This document shows, in pieces, positions 10,638 through 21,319 of a stretch of 64,000 nucleotides of DNA. Every line of letters begins with the position of its first letter. Within the stretch, counting starts at the first letter, position 1. Source of the DNA: Pseudo-nitzschia pungens (Eukaryota; Bacillariophyta; Bacillariophyceae; Bacillariales; Bacillariaceae); assembly GCA_037355855.1 (NCBI GenBank), contig CM074764.1, forward strand, positions 1,054,001 through 1,118,000, written 5' to 3'. The notes under the pieces were generated by a model. It saw only the letters and a program-made list of their open reading frames with translations. It did not search any database and was not told the origin of the DNA. A program made the translations under genes and the position numbers.

Positions 10638-12576
10638 TCTCGGTACCGAGGAGGATGTGATTTCAATCGATGGAATTAGAAACTATCTCTGTTTGAAGCA
10701 AGCAACAACACATCGAGAGAAAGTACGTGAGTGAGTGAGTTGATCGGTCCGAGAATCATATCATGGGCAAGAACATGTATAATATGATACAATGAATGCA
10801 CCATGATATAGAGACGTTATTCTTGTTTTGAATGCACACACGAATGCAACCTTCTCAACTCCCAACCCCTTAAAATTCTTCTGGTAGTAGAGAAGTCATG
10901 ATGGTCGGGGGAGCGTCAGCATTCCAGACTGCAAGAAACAGAAGTCCTCTAGATATATGATTTAATCATATGCCGAGGTATGTGCCTTTACTGCCCAAAA
11001 TGATGTACCAGGCCAATCTTGCTACCGGCGATCGATGAAACGCACTCTCTTACCTTACGGTGAATCCATTCATCAATCAATCGTTTGCGAATTTCTTTTG
11101 GAAGAAAACACGATAAGGTTACCGCTTAGCCCACAAAACCAACCCGGTTGCGGAGCTGATACAAAGCGTTTAGGGTGATTATCAGTGAGGTCTGATGATT
11201 CGGTTGCAAACACCGTATTTTTGCTTTGATGCAGCAGCAAAGTCGTAAAATTATGTTGAGCGTGTGTCTTTTCTGTAGCAGTAGATAATAGGAACCTGCG
11301 TGGTAATCTTATCGCAGGCGAATGAAAGTGGGTCCGCGGCTGATACCCATGGGAAATTGTAACACCTAACCACTCTTTAATACCTTCGTAATCGCTATTT
11401 CACAGCAAAGGAATTTTACATTATTCGGTGATCCAAAACCTTAGTTTACGTTGACGATAGAATGGGTTGAATAATCACTGCATGTACTTTTTATTCGTTG
11501 ATATTTTCGTCCGAAGACCTTTAATTAAAAAATCGTTTAGTAGTCTTTCCCTTTTCTTTCTTTGAAGTCATAATTAAGACACACGCTTTTTGAGAACAAA
11601 TCCTAATCATTTCGATTTCTTTCGAGTTCAAATGTTTTGTTTTTCATTTCCATCACACGTTTAAAATTGTAGGATTTATAAGTATTGATTTCAAACTTTT
11701 TCTTTCATCGTAGAAACTATATTTTTGTTTTTTAAATGCAGGTAAGCACACTTTCACAGTTTGCCGGCATTTTAACGTAGGTCCTATTTGAGAAATATTG
11801 CATATGCATTTCTGATATTTTCAAAAGCAATGATCCTCCACTGCTGGATATTTACTTAAGGCAGTGTCTTTTTGTAAATAGACGCCTTGCACTACCGGCA
11901 TTTAAGAGACTGCGCAACACATTTATTTCCAATCTGTCTAGTCATTATCGTCGAAACCCAGTGTTTTCCTTCTTTGATTCGACTACCGGTAGAAATATCA
12001 GAGCGAGCGCATCGCGTCCCCAAAATCTTTAGGCACGTCTCATTTTCAGGGGATGGTCCGAGCTCTACAATCCGCACACTTCCCGCCTTGGAGAAAACCC
12101 GGCCGTACCGTTCAACGACCTCATGAGAACAGGGATTTGGTTCGATTGGATGAAGTACGAACCCGTACCATGGTAACCTTATCAGTTGTGTACCGTAGGG
12201 TAGACCTGTGCAAAATGTATCTCTCGGTTCGAGTCGTGGTTTCGAAACACAAAGTAAATTGAAGTAGTGGTGCGGTATTACGTATTACAGTAACTTAAAC
12301 AGTATCAGACAACGATCGCTCATCTCAAAAGACTCCCCGAACAAACTAAGTACGAAGTAATTATCCAGCGAACGTACAACATTCTTCATTCTAAGCCTCC
12401 CCATAATATTGAACTTGTTTATAACTCTGTTGTGTATATAATGAAGGAAGGTAATATTTGGAGAATCCAATCTACTAAAGGTTCTTCGTAAGAGAGAATT
12501 ATTTATACCAGTAACCTTACCTGCGACCGTTGTTCCCCAAGTTCTCGCTACCAATGAACCAATTCAGTACGAGTAT

Positions 12577-12678
12577 TACTACTTCGTACAAAATTCCTAA
12601 CAGCTGTCCGTTGGTTCTACGCCTCGATGTACTAATTTCTACGTGGACTTGAGGACAGCTGTTCGGAACTTTGTAGTA
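12577..12678. mobile_element. ~100-bp near-palindromic MITE, copy 1
   Basis: The terminal inverted repeats read TACTAC...AAAATTCCTAACAGCTGTCC on the left and, inverted, TACTACAAAGTTCCGAACAG on the right. The left arm carries an extra TTCGTAC. The centre contains the family core CTAATTTCTACG. It has no coding capacity. Confidence 0.85.
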
Positions 12679-12800
12679 AGATTGAATCAATCAATCGTCG
12701 TTTGTCGTCATTATTCACTTGCCAGATGATCGTACGGTAAGCTCTACGGTACCCCACCGTAATTACTACTTGTACTTCGTATGTACAGTACGGTGATGGT

Positions 12801-13288
12801 AACTACACAGAATGCAACTAAAAAGAATGAGTACCAGAAAACATGTAGAATTTCTACGTGGGCTCATTCGGCGCGGGAAAAACTCATTTGGTTACAAAAA
12901 AGAATGAGTACCAGGGAAACACGTACAATCCTACATGGCATTCACTCTCACTCAGATGGGTGTGAGCGATGCCTAAGACCGGTAGAACGCATCACAAAAA
13001 TATTTTCAAGTCGAAAACTAAAAACACCGTGTAAAATCACGTGATAAAATTTGACATCGATTTTTTCTTTAGATGTTATCTGATTTTACTTGACATCTCT
13101 TCGGCCATTCTGAAGGAGAGCAGATCCGCAGACCAACAAGGGTAACAACAATAAACCTGAACTAAAAACATGCCTTAGCAGCAACAACAGGGGTACTTCC
13201 CCTAGCCAACAAAACAAACAGCAATACTACTAGTACTAGTACTAGTACTACTAGTGAAACAGGGTGGTGTTGGTGCAAGGCTGCAAGG
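12801..13288 (+). repeat. duplicated block, arm 1 (empty of MITE)
   Basis: This block matches 15274-15796 in the same orientation. Shared landmarks in order are ATGCCTAAGACC, CATCACAAAAATATTTT, a CTGATTTTACTTGACATC stretch, GACAAGGGTAACAACAATAA, and GGGGTACTTCCCCTAGCC, ending at an ACTAGT tract and GTGCAAG. The first 150 bp contains an extra internal copy of a GAATGAGTACCAG segment. It has no MITE. Confidence 0.85.
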
Positions 13289-13544
13289 ATAGTACTACTA
13301 CTGGTACTACCTAGAGTGCTGTCCTGATAGACAGCATGTATCTCCAGATGTGATTGTTTGTTTGACATACCAGAGCTCACACTTGTTTAGATGTTCTCAT
13401 GGAGCTATTAGTAGTATAATACAAATACATGAAATGCTGCTAGTAATACTACTAGTACTACTACTACTAGTACTAAGATGCATACCACCATTGGCATCAT
13501 GCCCAAGCTACAGTGCTATACTACAAGGCAACAAGATACATACA

Positions 13545-13587
13545 GAGCTGAACTGAGCTGAGCTGAGCTCAGCTCAGCTCAGCTCCC
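13545..13587. repeat. GAGCT pentanucleotide palindrome
   Basis: GAGCTGA units on the left invert at GAGCTC into CAGCT units on the right, giving a self-complementary stretch of about 40 bp. Confidence 0.8.
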
Positions 13588-13817
13588 ACTTATTTTGTTC
13601 TGATCTCCTTTAAATTAGTAAGCACCATATTGGGGATGTAATACTAGTAATGTACTACTACCTCTAGGGGAGTGTCTTGTAGTATCTGAGTGTGTACAAT
13701 ACTATCGCTTGAACTGTATCCCCCTGCACACTCATTGTTTGCCAGCACTCCGTGGGCTGTTATTGTTGCTGTTTCTGTTGTCTTTTTCATATCTCTTGCT
13801 GATGATCAAATATCAAA

Positions 13818-13945
13818 GTAGTACTAGTAGTACTAGTAATAGTAATAGACTACTACCACTAGTACTACCACTGCTACTAGTAATAGTACTACTACCACTA
13901 CCACCACCACTACAACTACTAATAGAAGTGGTACTACTAATAGTA
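13818..13945. repeat. ACTAGT/TACTAC trinucleotide tract
   Basis: A 128-bp run of TAC, TAG, AGT and CCA triplets with several ACTAGT palindromes. Shorter tracts of the same type lie at about 13221-13255 and 13441-13475. Confidence 0.8.
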
Positions 13946-14161
13946 GCAGTAGCTTTGGCATACCGGTAGTGTTTTGGTGTTTGTGTGTGTTTTTTTTCTG
14001 TGAAATAGTGAGCAAACAGTGGATTACTGACAGAAATTTCGATAGACATGAGTCCTGTTTTTATTAATAATGCAACGAAGGTTGCGCACCTCCGTGTTAA
14101 TACGGAGAAAAAAACTACTGTTTCAGCAACGTTAAGGGGGTCTACCGGTACAGAGCAACCG

Positions 14162-14846
14162 GTACCCGTGAAAAACTAAAATGAATCACGTCGGAGTGAC
14201 AGATTGTTGCCTCACTATCTGACCAAATACCTCCTCCCAGTAACGGAAACCTCCTCAACGAAAGTTACAACCTATTCGTAAACACTATAAACCGACTGTT
14301 TGCAACAACTCCTGTTGAAATCAGTGACTTACATCCATAGCTTTGGCCCCCTGTAGTTAGTGGTTTTTTCAAAAAATGGCCAAAAATTGATCCATCATGG
14401 TAAATGTAGACACTGGTACATTTTCTACACGGGACCATACGATCGAGTGACAGCATCTACATTTTCTACACGCCGAGTGACAGCGTGTTGAAATTCGAAA
14501 CGAAACGAAAAAAATGAGTTCTGTTTTTTGCTATGCGCGCATATCATGTTCTTTTTACTGCGCGCAAGCTGGAAAACCTGGAAAACCATGCCGGCTCGAT
14601 GCTGTCACTCAAAAACACACAATTTTTGGCCCAATTTCTGTATTCTGGAGCTTACTAAGGGAAGAATAAGCAAGATTGTTTAAAAGTAAATATAGAGCAT
14701 TGTAGAGTAGAGTGTTAGCTAACAGACGATGTCTTTACTTTGAACAGAGGTGGTGTATGCAAGGAGATATTCCAAAAAGCAAAGATGCTGTCACTCGACG
14801 TGATTCATTATGGTAAACGTGATTCATTTTAGTTTTCGACGGGTAC
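14162..14846. mobile_element. ~690-bp non-autonomous element with 30-bp terminal inverted repeats
   Basis: The left end 14162-14191 (GTACCCGTGAAAAACTAAAA and on to AATCACGT) matches the inverted right end 14817-14846 at 28 of 30 positions. Similarity continues inward as ACGTC-GAGTGACA on both sides, with an extra GACGTGATTCATT copy in the right arm at 14798-14809. The interior has repeats of GAGTGACAGC and CATTTTCTACACG but no convincing coding sequence. Exact ends and target duplication are unresolved. Confidence 0.72.
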
Positions 14847-15273
14847 TGTACTCTCAGCCATTTAAAACGGTCCCGTACGTCAAAAAATGAGGCGTACTTA
14901 GGAACGTACCTATGTATACGTACTATGTGGTAGGAGTTGCACGAGCGCGTAGCGCGCGCAACTAGGGTTGCATTTTACCGATACGGTAAGGTTACTTCGT
15001 ATTACGATAGACAAAAAGTAGACCAACAGGGGTCATAAATGAGTTACTATGACTATTATCATCAAAATACAGTAATTGGTAATACGGTAACCATGTACCT
15101 GCACCCGTACAAGATACCTTACTCGCACAAAAAAATCATAGGAGATAACCTCAGTAATAATATGAAATACAGCTTGCTGTACTTTGTTGTTTTTGGGCCC
15201 TGACGGTTTTCGAAGAAACGTTCAGTACGATGTTATTGTTGAAGACCGGTACATGCGAGTACTGTTAGTATGA

Positions 15274-15796
15274 TAACTACGAAGTACAACTAAAAGAATG
15301 ATTAGCAGAAAACACGTATAAATCCTACGTGGGTTCATAAGTGTCACGGATGCCTAAGACCATTAGAATGCATCACAAAAATATTTTGAAAAGTCGAAAA
15401 CTCTGAACACCGTGCAAAACGTGCAAAATCAAGTAAGTTAAGATTTACTAGTAACTTACTACAAAATTCCTATCAGCTGAACCCTGGTTCTACATCCCAA
15501 CTACTAATTTCTACGGAAACCTGGGGACAGCTGATAGGAATTCCGTAGTAGTAAACTTGACATGAATTTTTTCTTTTTAAATGTCATCTGATTTTACTTG
15601 ACATCGGGTCGGCCAATCTAAAGAGCAGATCCACAGACCGACAAGGGTAACAACAATAAACTTGAACTTTGAAAACATGCCTTAGCACCAACAACAGGGG
15701 TACTTCCCCTAGCCAACAAAACAAACCGCATTACTGGTACTACTACTAGTAGTAGTACCTAGTGAAACACCAGGGTGTTGGTGCAAGAAGGCTGCT
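15274..15796 (+). repeat. duplicated block, arm 2 (interrupted by a MITE)
   Basis: This is the same block as 12801-13288, about 2.5 kb away in direct orientation. It is interrupted between AAAATCAAG and CTTGACATG by the 94-bp MITE at 15457-15550 and some flanking bases. Confidence 0.85.
15457..15550. mobile_element. ~95-bp near-palindromic MITE, copy 2 (nested)
   Basis: The left arm is TACTACAAAATTCCTATCAG and the right arm inverted is TACTACGGAATTCCTATCAG, so 18 of 20 positions match. The core reads GGTTCTAC...CTACTAATTTCTACGG. It sits inside the second arm of the duplicated block. Both flanks contain AGTAACT or AGTAAACT, a possible imperfect target duplication. Confidence 0.9.
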
Positions 15797-16750
15797 ACGC
15801 AATTCATCACTGGTTGTTGCGATGGTCGCTTCTTACATTATTACTACTATTATTTACTACGTATTTGATTCCAACAACACTCTTCTACCGTAGTAGTCCT
15901 CCTGATGTGATGGTGCAATACTCAAGTTTTATATACTCGAAATCTCTTGCACAACAACTCGGTCAAGAGCAGTGTCTTCCGAAATGTCCAGTGCTACTTC
16001 ATTACTTCTCTTATTTTTTGTTGTGAGATGAGTGTACCGTAAGGATGAATCCCTAGTAGTATAGTGACTTAACCCTCACTTTTATTGAAATACAAGTAAT
16101 TAGTCCTACATCCGTTTACCGACAATAGGAGCATACAGACATGTTGCAGGTTATGAGCACCTAAACCTCTGTAAATTATCACCAACACCCCCTCCTCATC
16201 TTCCACAACAGACTAGTTCCCTGATCTTCTTCAATCCGACGAGCTTCGACCGATCGAGTGAGCGCTGAAATTGCGACAGTGTGACAGCAAAATATTGCTT
16301 CTAATGCTGTTGATATTATAACATGTATCAAAATAGCATTATTAACAATAATACTTCCTACTATTTATATAATGGTTAATACGTACCCGTATTGTTTTAT
16401 TGTTGCAATTTCTCTGTTCTATTCGTACGATACCGGTTTGTCGACACACTGGAAAGTGGTGGTAGTAGTAAATTGCTGCTTTGAACTGGGAGACGCACGA
16501 GCCAACACACCAACAGCAGTGCAGTTTAGTGCAATCCACTCGTGATGATCAACCACGAGATTGTTCGCCGTTCCTTCACGATCCGATCCACGGCAACATC
16601 ATGGGTGGATTGGGTCCGTGCTTTTCTGCGCGCGACGCCTTTTTTGGGGAGTCGAGTCGACGTGTGGAGCGCTTCTCCAAAAACAGGTAACCCGCCGGTG
16701 TTTGTCGCGTTCGGTAGTTGCGTGAGCCCGTCCGTGTAGTTTGCTAAAAA

Positions 16751-16885
16751 TCGCATCGCATCGCATCTCATCGCATCTCATTGCATCTCATTGCATCTCA
16801 TTGCATCTCATTGCATCGCATCTCATTGCATCGCATCGCATCTCATTGCATCGCATCGCATCGCATCTCATTGCATCGCATGGCA
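16751..16885. repeat. GCATC(T/G)CATT tandem array
   Basis: More than ten units of 5 and 10 bp, mixing GCATC and GCATCTCATT, form a 135-bp array. Shorter GCATC arrays are at about 17226-17243 and 21077-21105. Confidence 0.85.
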
Positions 16886-17240
16886 ATCACTCGTCTGGCT
16901 GGTGGTGAGCAAACGATCGGATCGTTCGGCAACGCCCGATAATTCCATTCCATCACCGAGCCAATCGGCGAGGGCACGAAGCGGTATGCATGCTATCATT
17001 TATTTCCTGGCAATCGCAAGACAAGAAAACAGCAACAGGAGCGAAGATTCTCGTTTTCGAAGTGCGACCTCGTTGTGCAACGGCAGGAACACCCTGCCCC
17101 GAATCGCCCCGAATCGCATCGCATGATGGTTGGAACAAGCCATCGCTTCGCGAGTTCGCTTGCTTGCTCTCTCGTTCAACCGCTCGGACAACAAGTGACC
17201 AACCGATGACTCCCTCCGTACCGTGTCACATCGCATCGCA

Positions 17241-19763
17241 TCACATCGTGCCATTGTTGATGTTGTTGGTATTGGTTTGGCACCTCCGTTCCTGGATCGC
17301 CCGCGCCTTGTGAACCGACTGGAGCTGTTCCTCCAGGATTTGCTCGACGGCGTCTAGCTGGGCCGGCGATAGGTTGAGCGCCATTCCGTGGTCGCTGTAC
17401 AAGAGGCAACTCACGTCGAGGCAGAGCGCCGACAAGACGGAATCCGCGTCGGACAATGGCTTGGCGGGCACGGCATTTCTGCCCTTCGGCAGGAACGACG
17501 CGGAAAGCGTTCCGTCCGCAGCCGCAGCGGCGGCAGCCACCGCCGCGGAGTGGCTTCCCTGCCTGTACCGGTCTCGGAGCATCCGATTGGTTTCGTCCAA
17601 CGACATGGTTCGTTTTTTTCGATAGGTCACCGGATGATTCGTCGTCGTCGTCGTTGCCGAGACGACGCCAAGGCCAAGGCCAACGCGATCCGAAACGATG
17701 GTGGACACGGGCTCTTCCCTGTGCCCCGGGACCCGCACGGCAATCGTTCCGTTGGGGAGTGTCGTCAGGTGCACGTCTCGGGCATTGGGAGTGCTAGCAG
17801 AGATACGAGTACTCGCACTCGTACTCGCACTCGCACTCGCACTCGCACTCGCACTCCTACTCGCACTCGCAAAGTCAGTGGCATCGGCGGTGGACCGGGA
17901 GGTGGAACCGCTGTCGGTTTCGCTCGAAACAACACTTGCGGCACGCTCCGTCTCCTCCCGATCGGTTGCATCGGCAGTCTCTGGTTTTGGTGCCTGATTC
18001 GGTTTTGGTTCGATCGCGGCCTCCCGCGGAGGTCGTGGATCCGATTCTTGGATCGCTTCGGGGGATTGCTTCTTTTTGGCAGCCTTTTTCTTCTTTTTCT
18101 TTGGTTTGGATTGTTTCGGTGGACGCTGGTGCCGGTTCCGGTTCGCGGAATGGTGATCGGGAGCAGCGGCGGTCTCATCGGTGCTTTCCAGCCCGCGCAG
18201 GAGTTCCCTCGCGGCCCGTTCCGATCGCTCGGTAATCCGGGCTTCCAGGAGGTCGACGCAGTCCCCGACGGCCCGGTGCCTCGACCGGTAGGTGCCTTCG
18301 GAAATCCCGCCGCTCCCGCAGAGTCGCCGTTTCGTTCGAGCGTTCCGGGTCGTTATCGCCCTCCACTGTTTCTCCATGGCTTGCAGATAGGCTCGGCACT
18401 CGGCCAGGTCATCCGGCGTGACGAGGGGAGGGAGGGAATCGCCATTGTCGTTGTCATCGTCGTCACCGGCCCGATCGATGCCCACCAAAAAAGAGACGAC
18501 CTCCCGGATGCCCCGGGACCACGCCAGCTTCAGGACCGATTCTCCCGCGTCGTTTCTGGCGCGGAGCACAGCCCGTATGGCAGCGGAAGCATTGCCACGG
18601 GCAGCATCGACATCGACATCCGCAGCGGAATTGGCTTTGATTGTTCCATAATGGGCATGGGATTTGCTAATGATGGGGTCCGCAGAGCGATCGAGGGCCA
18701 GGCTGTACCAGCGCGCAAGAAAGTGCGCTGCCGACGAAACCAAAGCCGGGGGAACCGATTCGGATTGAAATTGCGATTGCGATTGCGATTCGGAACGAGT
18801 GTTGTTCTCGTTGGTGGTTTTGCTGCTGCTGCTGCTGCTGTTGTCGTTGTTGTGTTTGTCGCGCTGTACCTGCACCTGCACCTGCACCTGCTCCTGCTCT
18901 TGCGAGTGGTACACATTGTTGGCGACCGCCATCATGAGAGGCGTGTCGTTGTGAGAATTGACGGCCGCTCCGAGCGCCAGGATGAGGTTGGGAGGATCCG
19001 GCGAGCACGAGAACGGAGACGAAACCGAGAATTCTGCCCGCCGGCTCTGTTTGCTTCGCTGCTGCGCAATCGCGATGCGTTCCAGGAGCTCCAAAAAGGA
19101 TGCCTCGCCGTCACCGTCACCGTCGTTGTTTTTAATGTTGCTCGCGTTGCTGCCGCTCCTTTTGCGGCCACGTTCCGTTGCCACGAATTCCGCAATCGAA
19201 GCCTCTCCCGTGGTGGCGTGGTGGAGAGCCGTGTTTCGATCCACGGAGGTGTTTGGGACCAGAGGATTTCCAATGACCCCCTCCAGGAGGATAGGGAAGG
19301 CGTGGTCGGTTTGGTGCGCGGCGGCATCCTCGGTTTTGCGGCACAAATACCGCAGGCACTCCAGCTGTCCCTTGTCGCAGGCCACCTTCAGGGGAGTGAT
19401 TCCGTCGTTATCATTGTCGTTATCATTGTCGTTATCATTGTCGTTGTCGTTATCGTTATGGTTGTCGTTCCCTGTTTTGGTTTCGGAGCAGAGCTCGCTG
19501 GACAGCCCGGCAAAGAAGGGATCCAGAGCCTCTGCCACCGACGAGGGCGATGCCGGAGGGATCTGGTCCGACGACGAAGAAGACGACGAATACAGAGACA
19601 GGAGCAGCTGACAGAGTTCCTTTCGCAGGGTTCTCACTCGTCTCTCGGAAAGCGAAACGGTGCGGTGTGCAGCAGCAGCAGCAGCAGGATAAATCCGGGC
19701 CGCAGCGTTGGTCTTTGTCGTCGTCGTTTCCATGGTTTGATTCATGATGTAATAGTCACTCAT
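17241..19763 (-). CDS. Ankyrin-repeat protein with low-complexity insertions
   Basis: The frame gives 840 residues from ATG 19763 to TGA. Ankyrin-type units are visible: GITPLKVACDKGQLECLRYL near residue 120, RNTALHHATTGEASIAEFV near 185, NDTPLMMAVANN near 275, and a later GESVLKLAWSRGIREVVSFL near 440. They are spread out by Asn-Asp, poly-Ser and Gln-Ser insertions; the (ND)n run comes from a GTTATCATTGTC array at 19406-19460. The middle has a lysine-rich, nuclear-localisation-like PKKKKKKAAKKK. A SASASAST run comes from 17808-17870. The C-terminus is predicted helical (LSPAQLDAVEQILEEQLQ). No membrane segment is seen. Likely a scaffold; partner unknown. Confidence 0.82.
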   Translation of the reverse strand: MSDYYIMNQTMETTTTKTNAAARIYPAAAAAAHRTVSLSERRVRTLRKELCQLLLSLYSSSSSSSDQIPPASPSSVAEALDPFFAGLSSELCSETKTGNDNHNDNDNDNDNDNDNDNDNDGITPLKVACDKGQLECLRYLCRKTEDAAAHQTDHAFPILLEGVIGNPLVPNTSVDRNTALHHATTGEASIAEFVATERGRKRSGSNASNIKNNDGDGDGEASFLELLERIAIAQQRSKQSRRAEFSVSSPFSCSPDPPNLILALGAAVNSHNDTPLMMAVANNVYHSQEQEQVQVQVQVQRDKHNNDNSSSSSSKTTNENNTRSESQSQSQFQSESVPPALVSSAAHFLARWYSLALDRSADPIISKSHAHYGTIKANSAADVDVDAARGNASAAIRAVLRARNDAGESVLKLAWSRGIREVVSFLVGIDRAGDDDDNDNGDSLPPLVTPDDLAECRAYLQAMEKQWRAITTRNARTKRRLCGSGGISEGTYRSRHRAVGDCVDLLEARITERSERAARELLRGLESTDETAAAPDHHSANRNRHQRPPKQSKPKKKKKKAAKKKQSPEAIQESDPRPPREAAIEPKPNQAPKPETADATDREETERAASVVSSETDSGSTSRSTADATDFASASRSASASASASASTSASTRISASTPNARDVHLTTLPNGTIAVRVPGHREEPVSTIVSDRVGLGLGVVSATTTTTNHPVTYRKKRTMSLDETNRMLRDRYRQGSHSAAVAAAAAAADGTLSASFLPKGRNAVPAKPLSDADSVLSALCLDVSCLLYSDHGMALNLSPAQLDAVEQILEEQLQSVHKARAIQERRCQTNTNNINNGTM

Positions 19764-21319
19764 TTCTCTAGTAGTTTGCTTCCGCGGCGGCAGCCAACAT
19801 GGGCGGAAGCGATCCCTTGCTTTAGATCGCGATCTCGCTCTTTGAATCAACCAAAATCAATCAATCAATCAATCAATCAATCACAAAACATCGATCGATC
19901 AATCGATCGATCGATCGACCGATCGAGTGAGTGAGTGAGTGAGTCAAGGAATGGATGATTGTCTGTGGGGGCCGGATCTTTTGCTTGAGAAACAAGAAGC
20001 CGTTGAAAGACTGCGGATTGTTCCTTTGTGCGAGTGGAAGTCAGACTTGGAACTTAGAACACTCTTCGATCTTTCAACAACAATCCGTCTCAAAAATAAA
20101 ATACTTCGTAGTTACTACACGTACACGTACCGTGCATTTCGCAATGATTTCAACAGAAGAAAACAAGTTTCGTTGCGTTGCGTTTCGTGGCCAGTGGACG
20201 ACACAACTCGGTGAGTGAATGAATGAATGAATGAGGTTACGGTGGAGATGATTGAGATGATGATTCATTCTTTCATCTCAACACAATCAAAATTCATTCG
20301 TGAGTGATGATGATTTAGTGAATGAAGTGAACGAATCAATCAATGAAATCAATCAATCAATCAATCATCATTCGATTCAATCACGCATTCCTCGTCGGAC
20401 AAAGTTGTTTTTTTTTTTGTTTGGGGTCGAGCATTTTTTTTCTTTCGTCCAACGCTCCTCCCTCCTCGTTCCAAAAGTTTGGACATCGATTCTCGACGAC
20501 GAAAAAAAGTCGAACGACCAGTCTCGATCTGGTTCATTGTTTTCCGCGGGTTGCGTATTATATTAGTTATTTTAGAATTCTTTGGCGATCTTTGGTTGTC
20601 GAGAATTGATGTACGGTACGGATTTTTGGAACCCGTTCATCGTCGTTTTTGAAAGAAAAGTTGTCTGGATACGTACCGGTACCCTAGCAACCGGAAGGAC
20701 AACGTCTCCTAAAACAGCGACGGGAGCACGAGGTGTAATGCGGTAGGAGGAGCCTAGCTACTACTAGTACTAGTAGAAGCAGTGGTGCTCGCTGATGGTG
20801 GATTGGCATGCGCCCGCCCAGACGAGTTTCTTCCCACCAGCTACTACTACTAGTACAGGCTAAGAGCATGTAGTAGTAGTTGAACACTACTACTACTAGG
20901 TTGTACAATAAGAGTGTTTTCGTTGTTGTTACTAGTAGTAGGTTGACGACCAAGAACTCGTTCCGCGTTGCCGCGCACAGCCAAGGGACGAACAACACCG
21001 CGGGGACTTCCGCCACCACCATCTCCTACACCCTTCGGCACCGCCTGGGGTGCAAATTTGATCGGTGCGTCCTTTCGCATCGCATCGCATCGCATCGCAT
21101 CGTGTCGTGTCGTATGGCATCGTGTCGCGTCGTATTGTTTCATGCATCACGGTAGTTTTTCGCCACTGCGTGTATCTAAAATATCGAATGTTACACCAAC
21201 CATTATATCGTCTCGTCTCGTCTCGTCTCGTCTCGTTCCGCAACAAAGCAATCAAGCCAACCAACCAACCAACCAATGAATAGACTAGTACTACGGTACT
21301 ACTACTAGTAGTAGTTCGA
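19764..21319. other. intergenic region with tetranucleotide arrays
   Basis: At 19856-19942 arrays of ATCA, ATCG and GAGT lie just upstream of the minus-strand start at 19763. At about 20208-20390 there are GAAT, GATG and AATC arrays. ACTAGT tracts occur at about 20757-20960 and 21283-21316, and GTCTC and CCAA arrays at about 21210-21277. No gene is recognised. Confidence 0.6.
19856..19942. repeat. ATCA / ATCG / GAGT arrays upstream of the ankyrin gene
   Basis: Three successive tetranucleotide arrays sit about 90-180 bp upstream of the minus-strand start codon at 19763. Confidence 0.85.

Larger units (their letters stand above)
10638..17240. other. 6.6-kb gene-free repeat field
   Basis: No protein-coding gene is supported. 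A GTGAGTGAGTGAGTT array at about 10726-10741 lies just upstream of the minus-strand start at 10637. From 11000 to 12500 the DNA is AT-rich and unremarkable. The rest holds a MITE, two copies of a ~0.5-kb duplicated block, a ~690-bp inverted-repeat element, ACTAGT tracts and a GCATC array, each listed separately. Confidence 0.7.

Noticed and set aside
16751..16885. GCATC array read as a CRISPR-like array
   Set aside because: Units are contiguous 5- and 10-mers without unique spacers, in a eukaryotic genome.
17388..19934. 848-codon open frame antisense to the ankyrin gene
   Set aside because: It mirrors codon bias of the sense gene and translates to low-complexity sequence without domains. The sense strand has ankyrin motifs.
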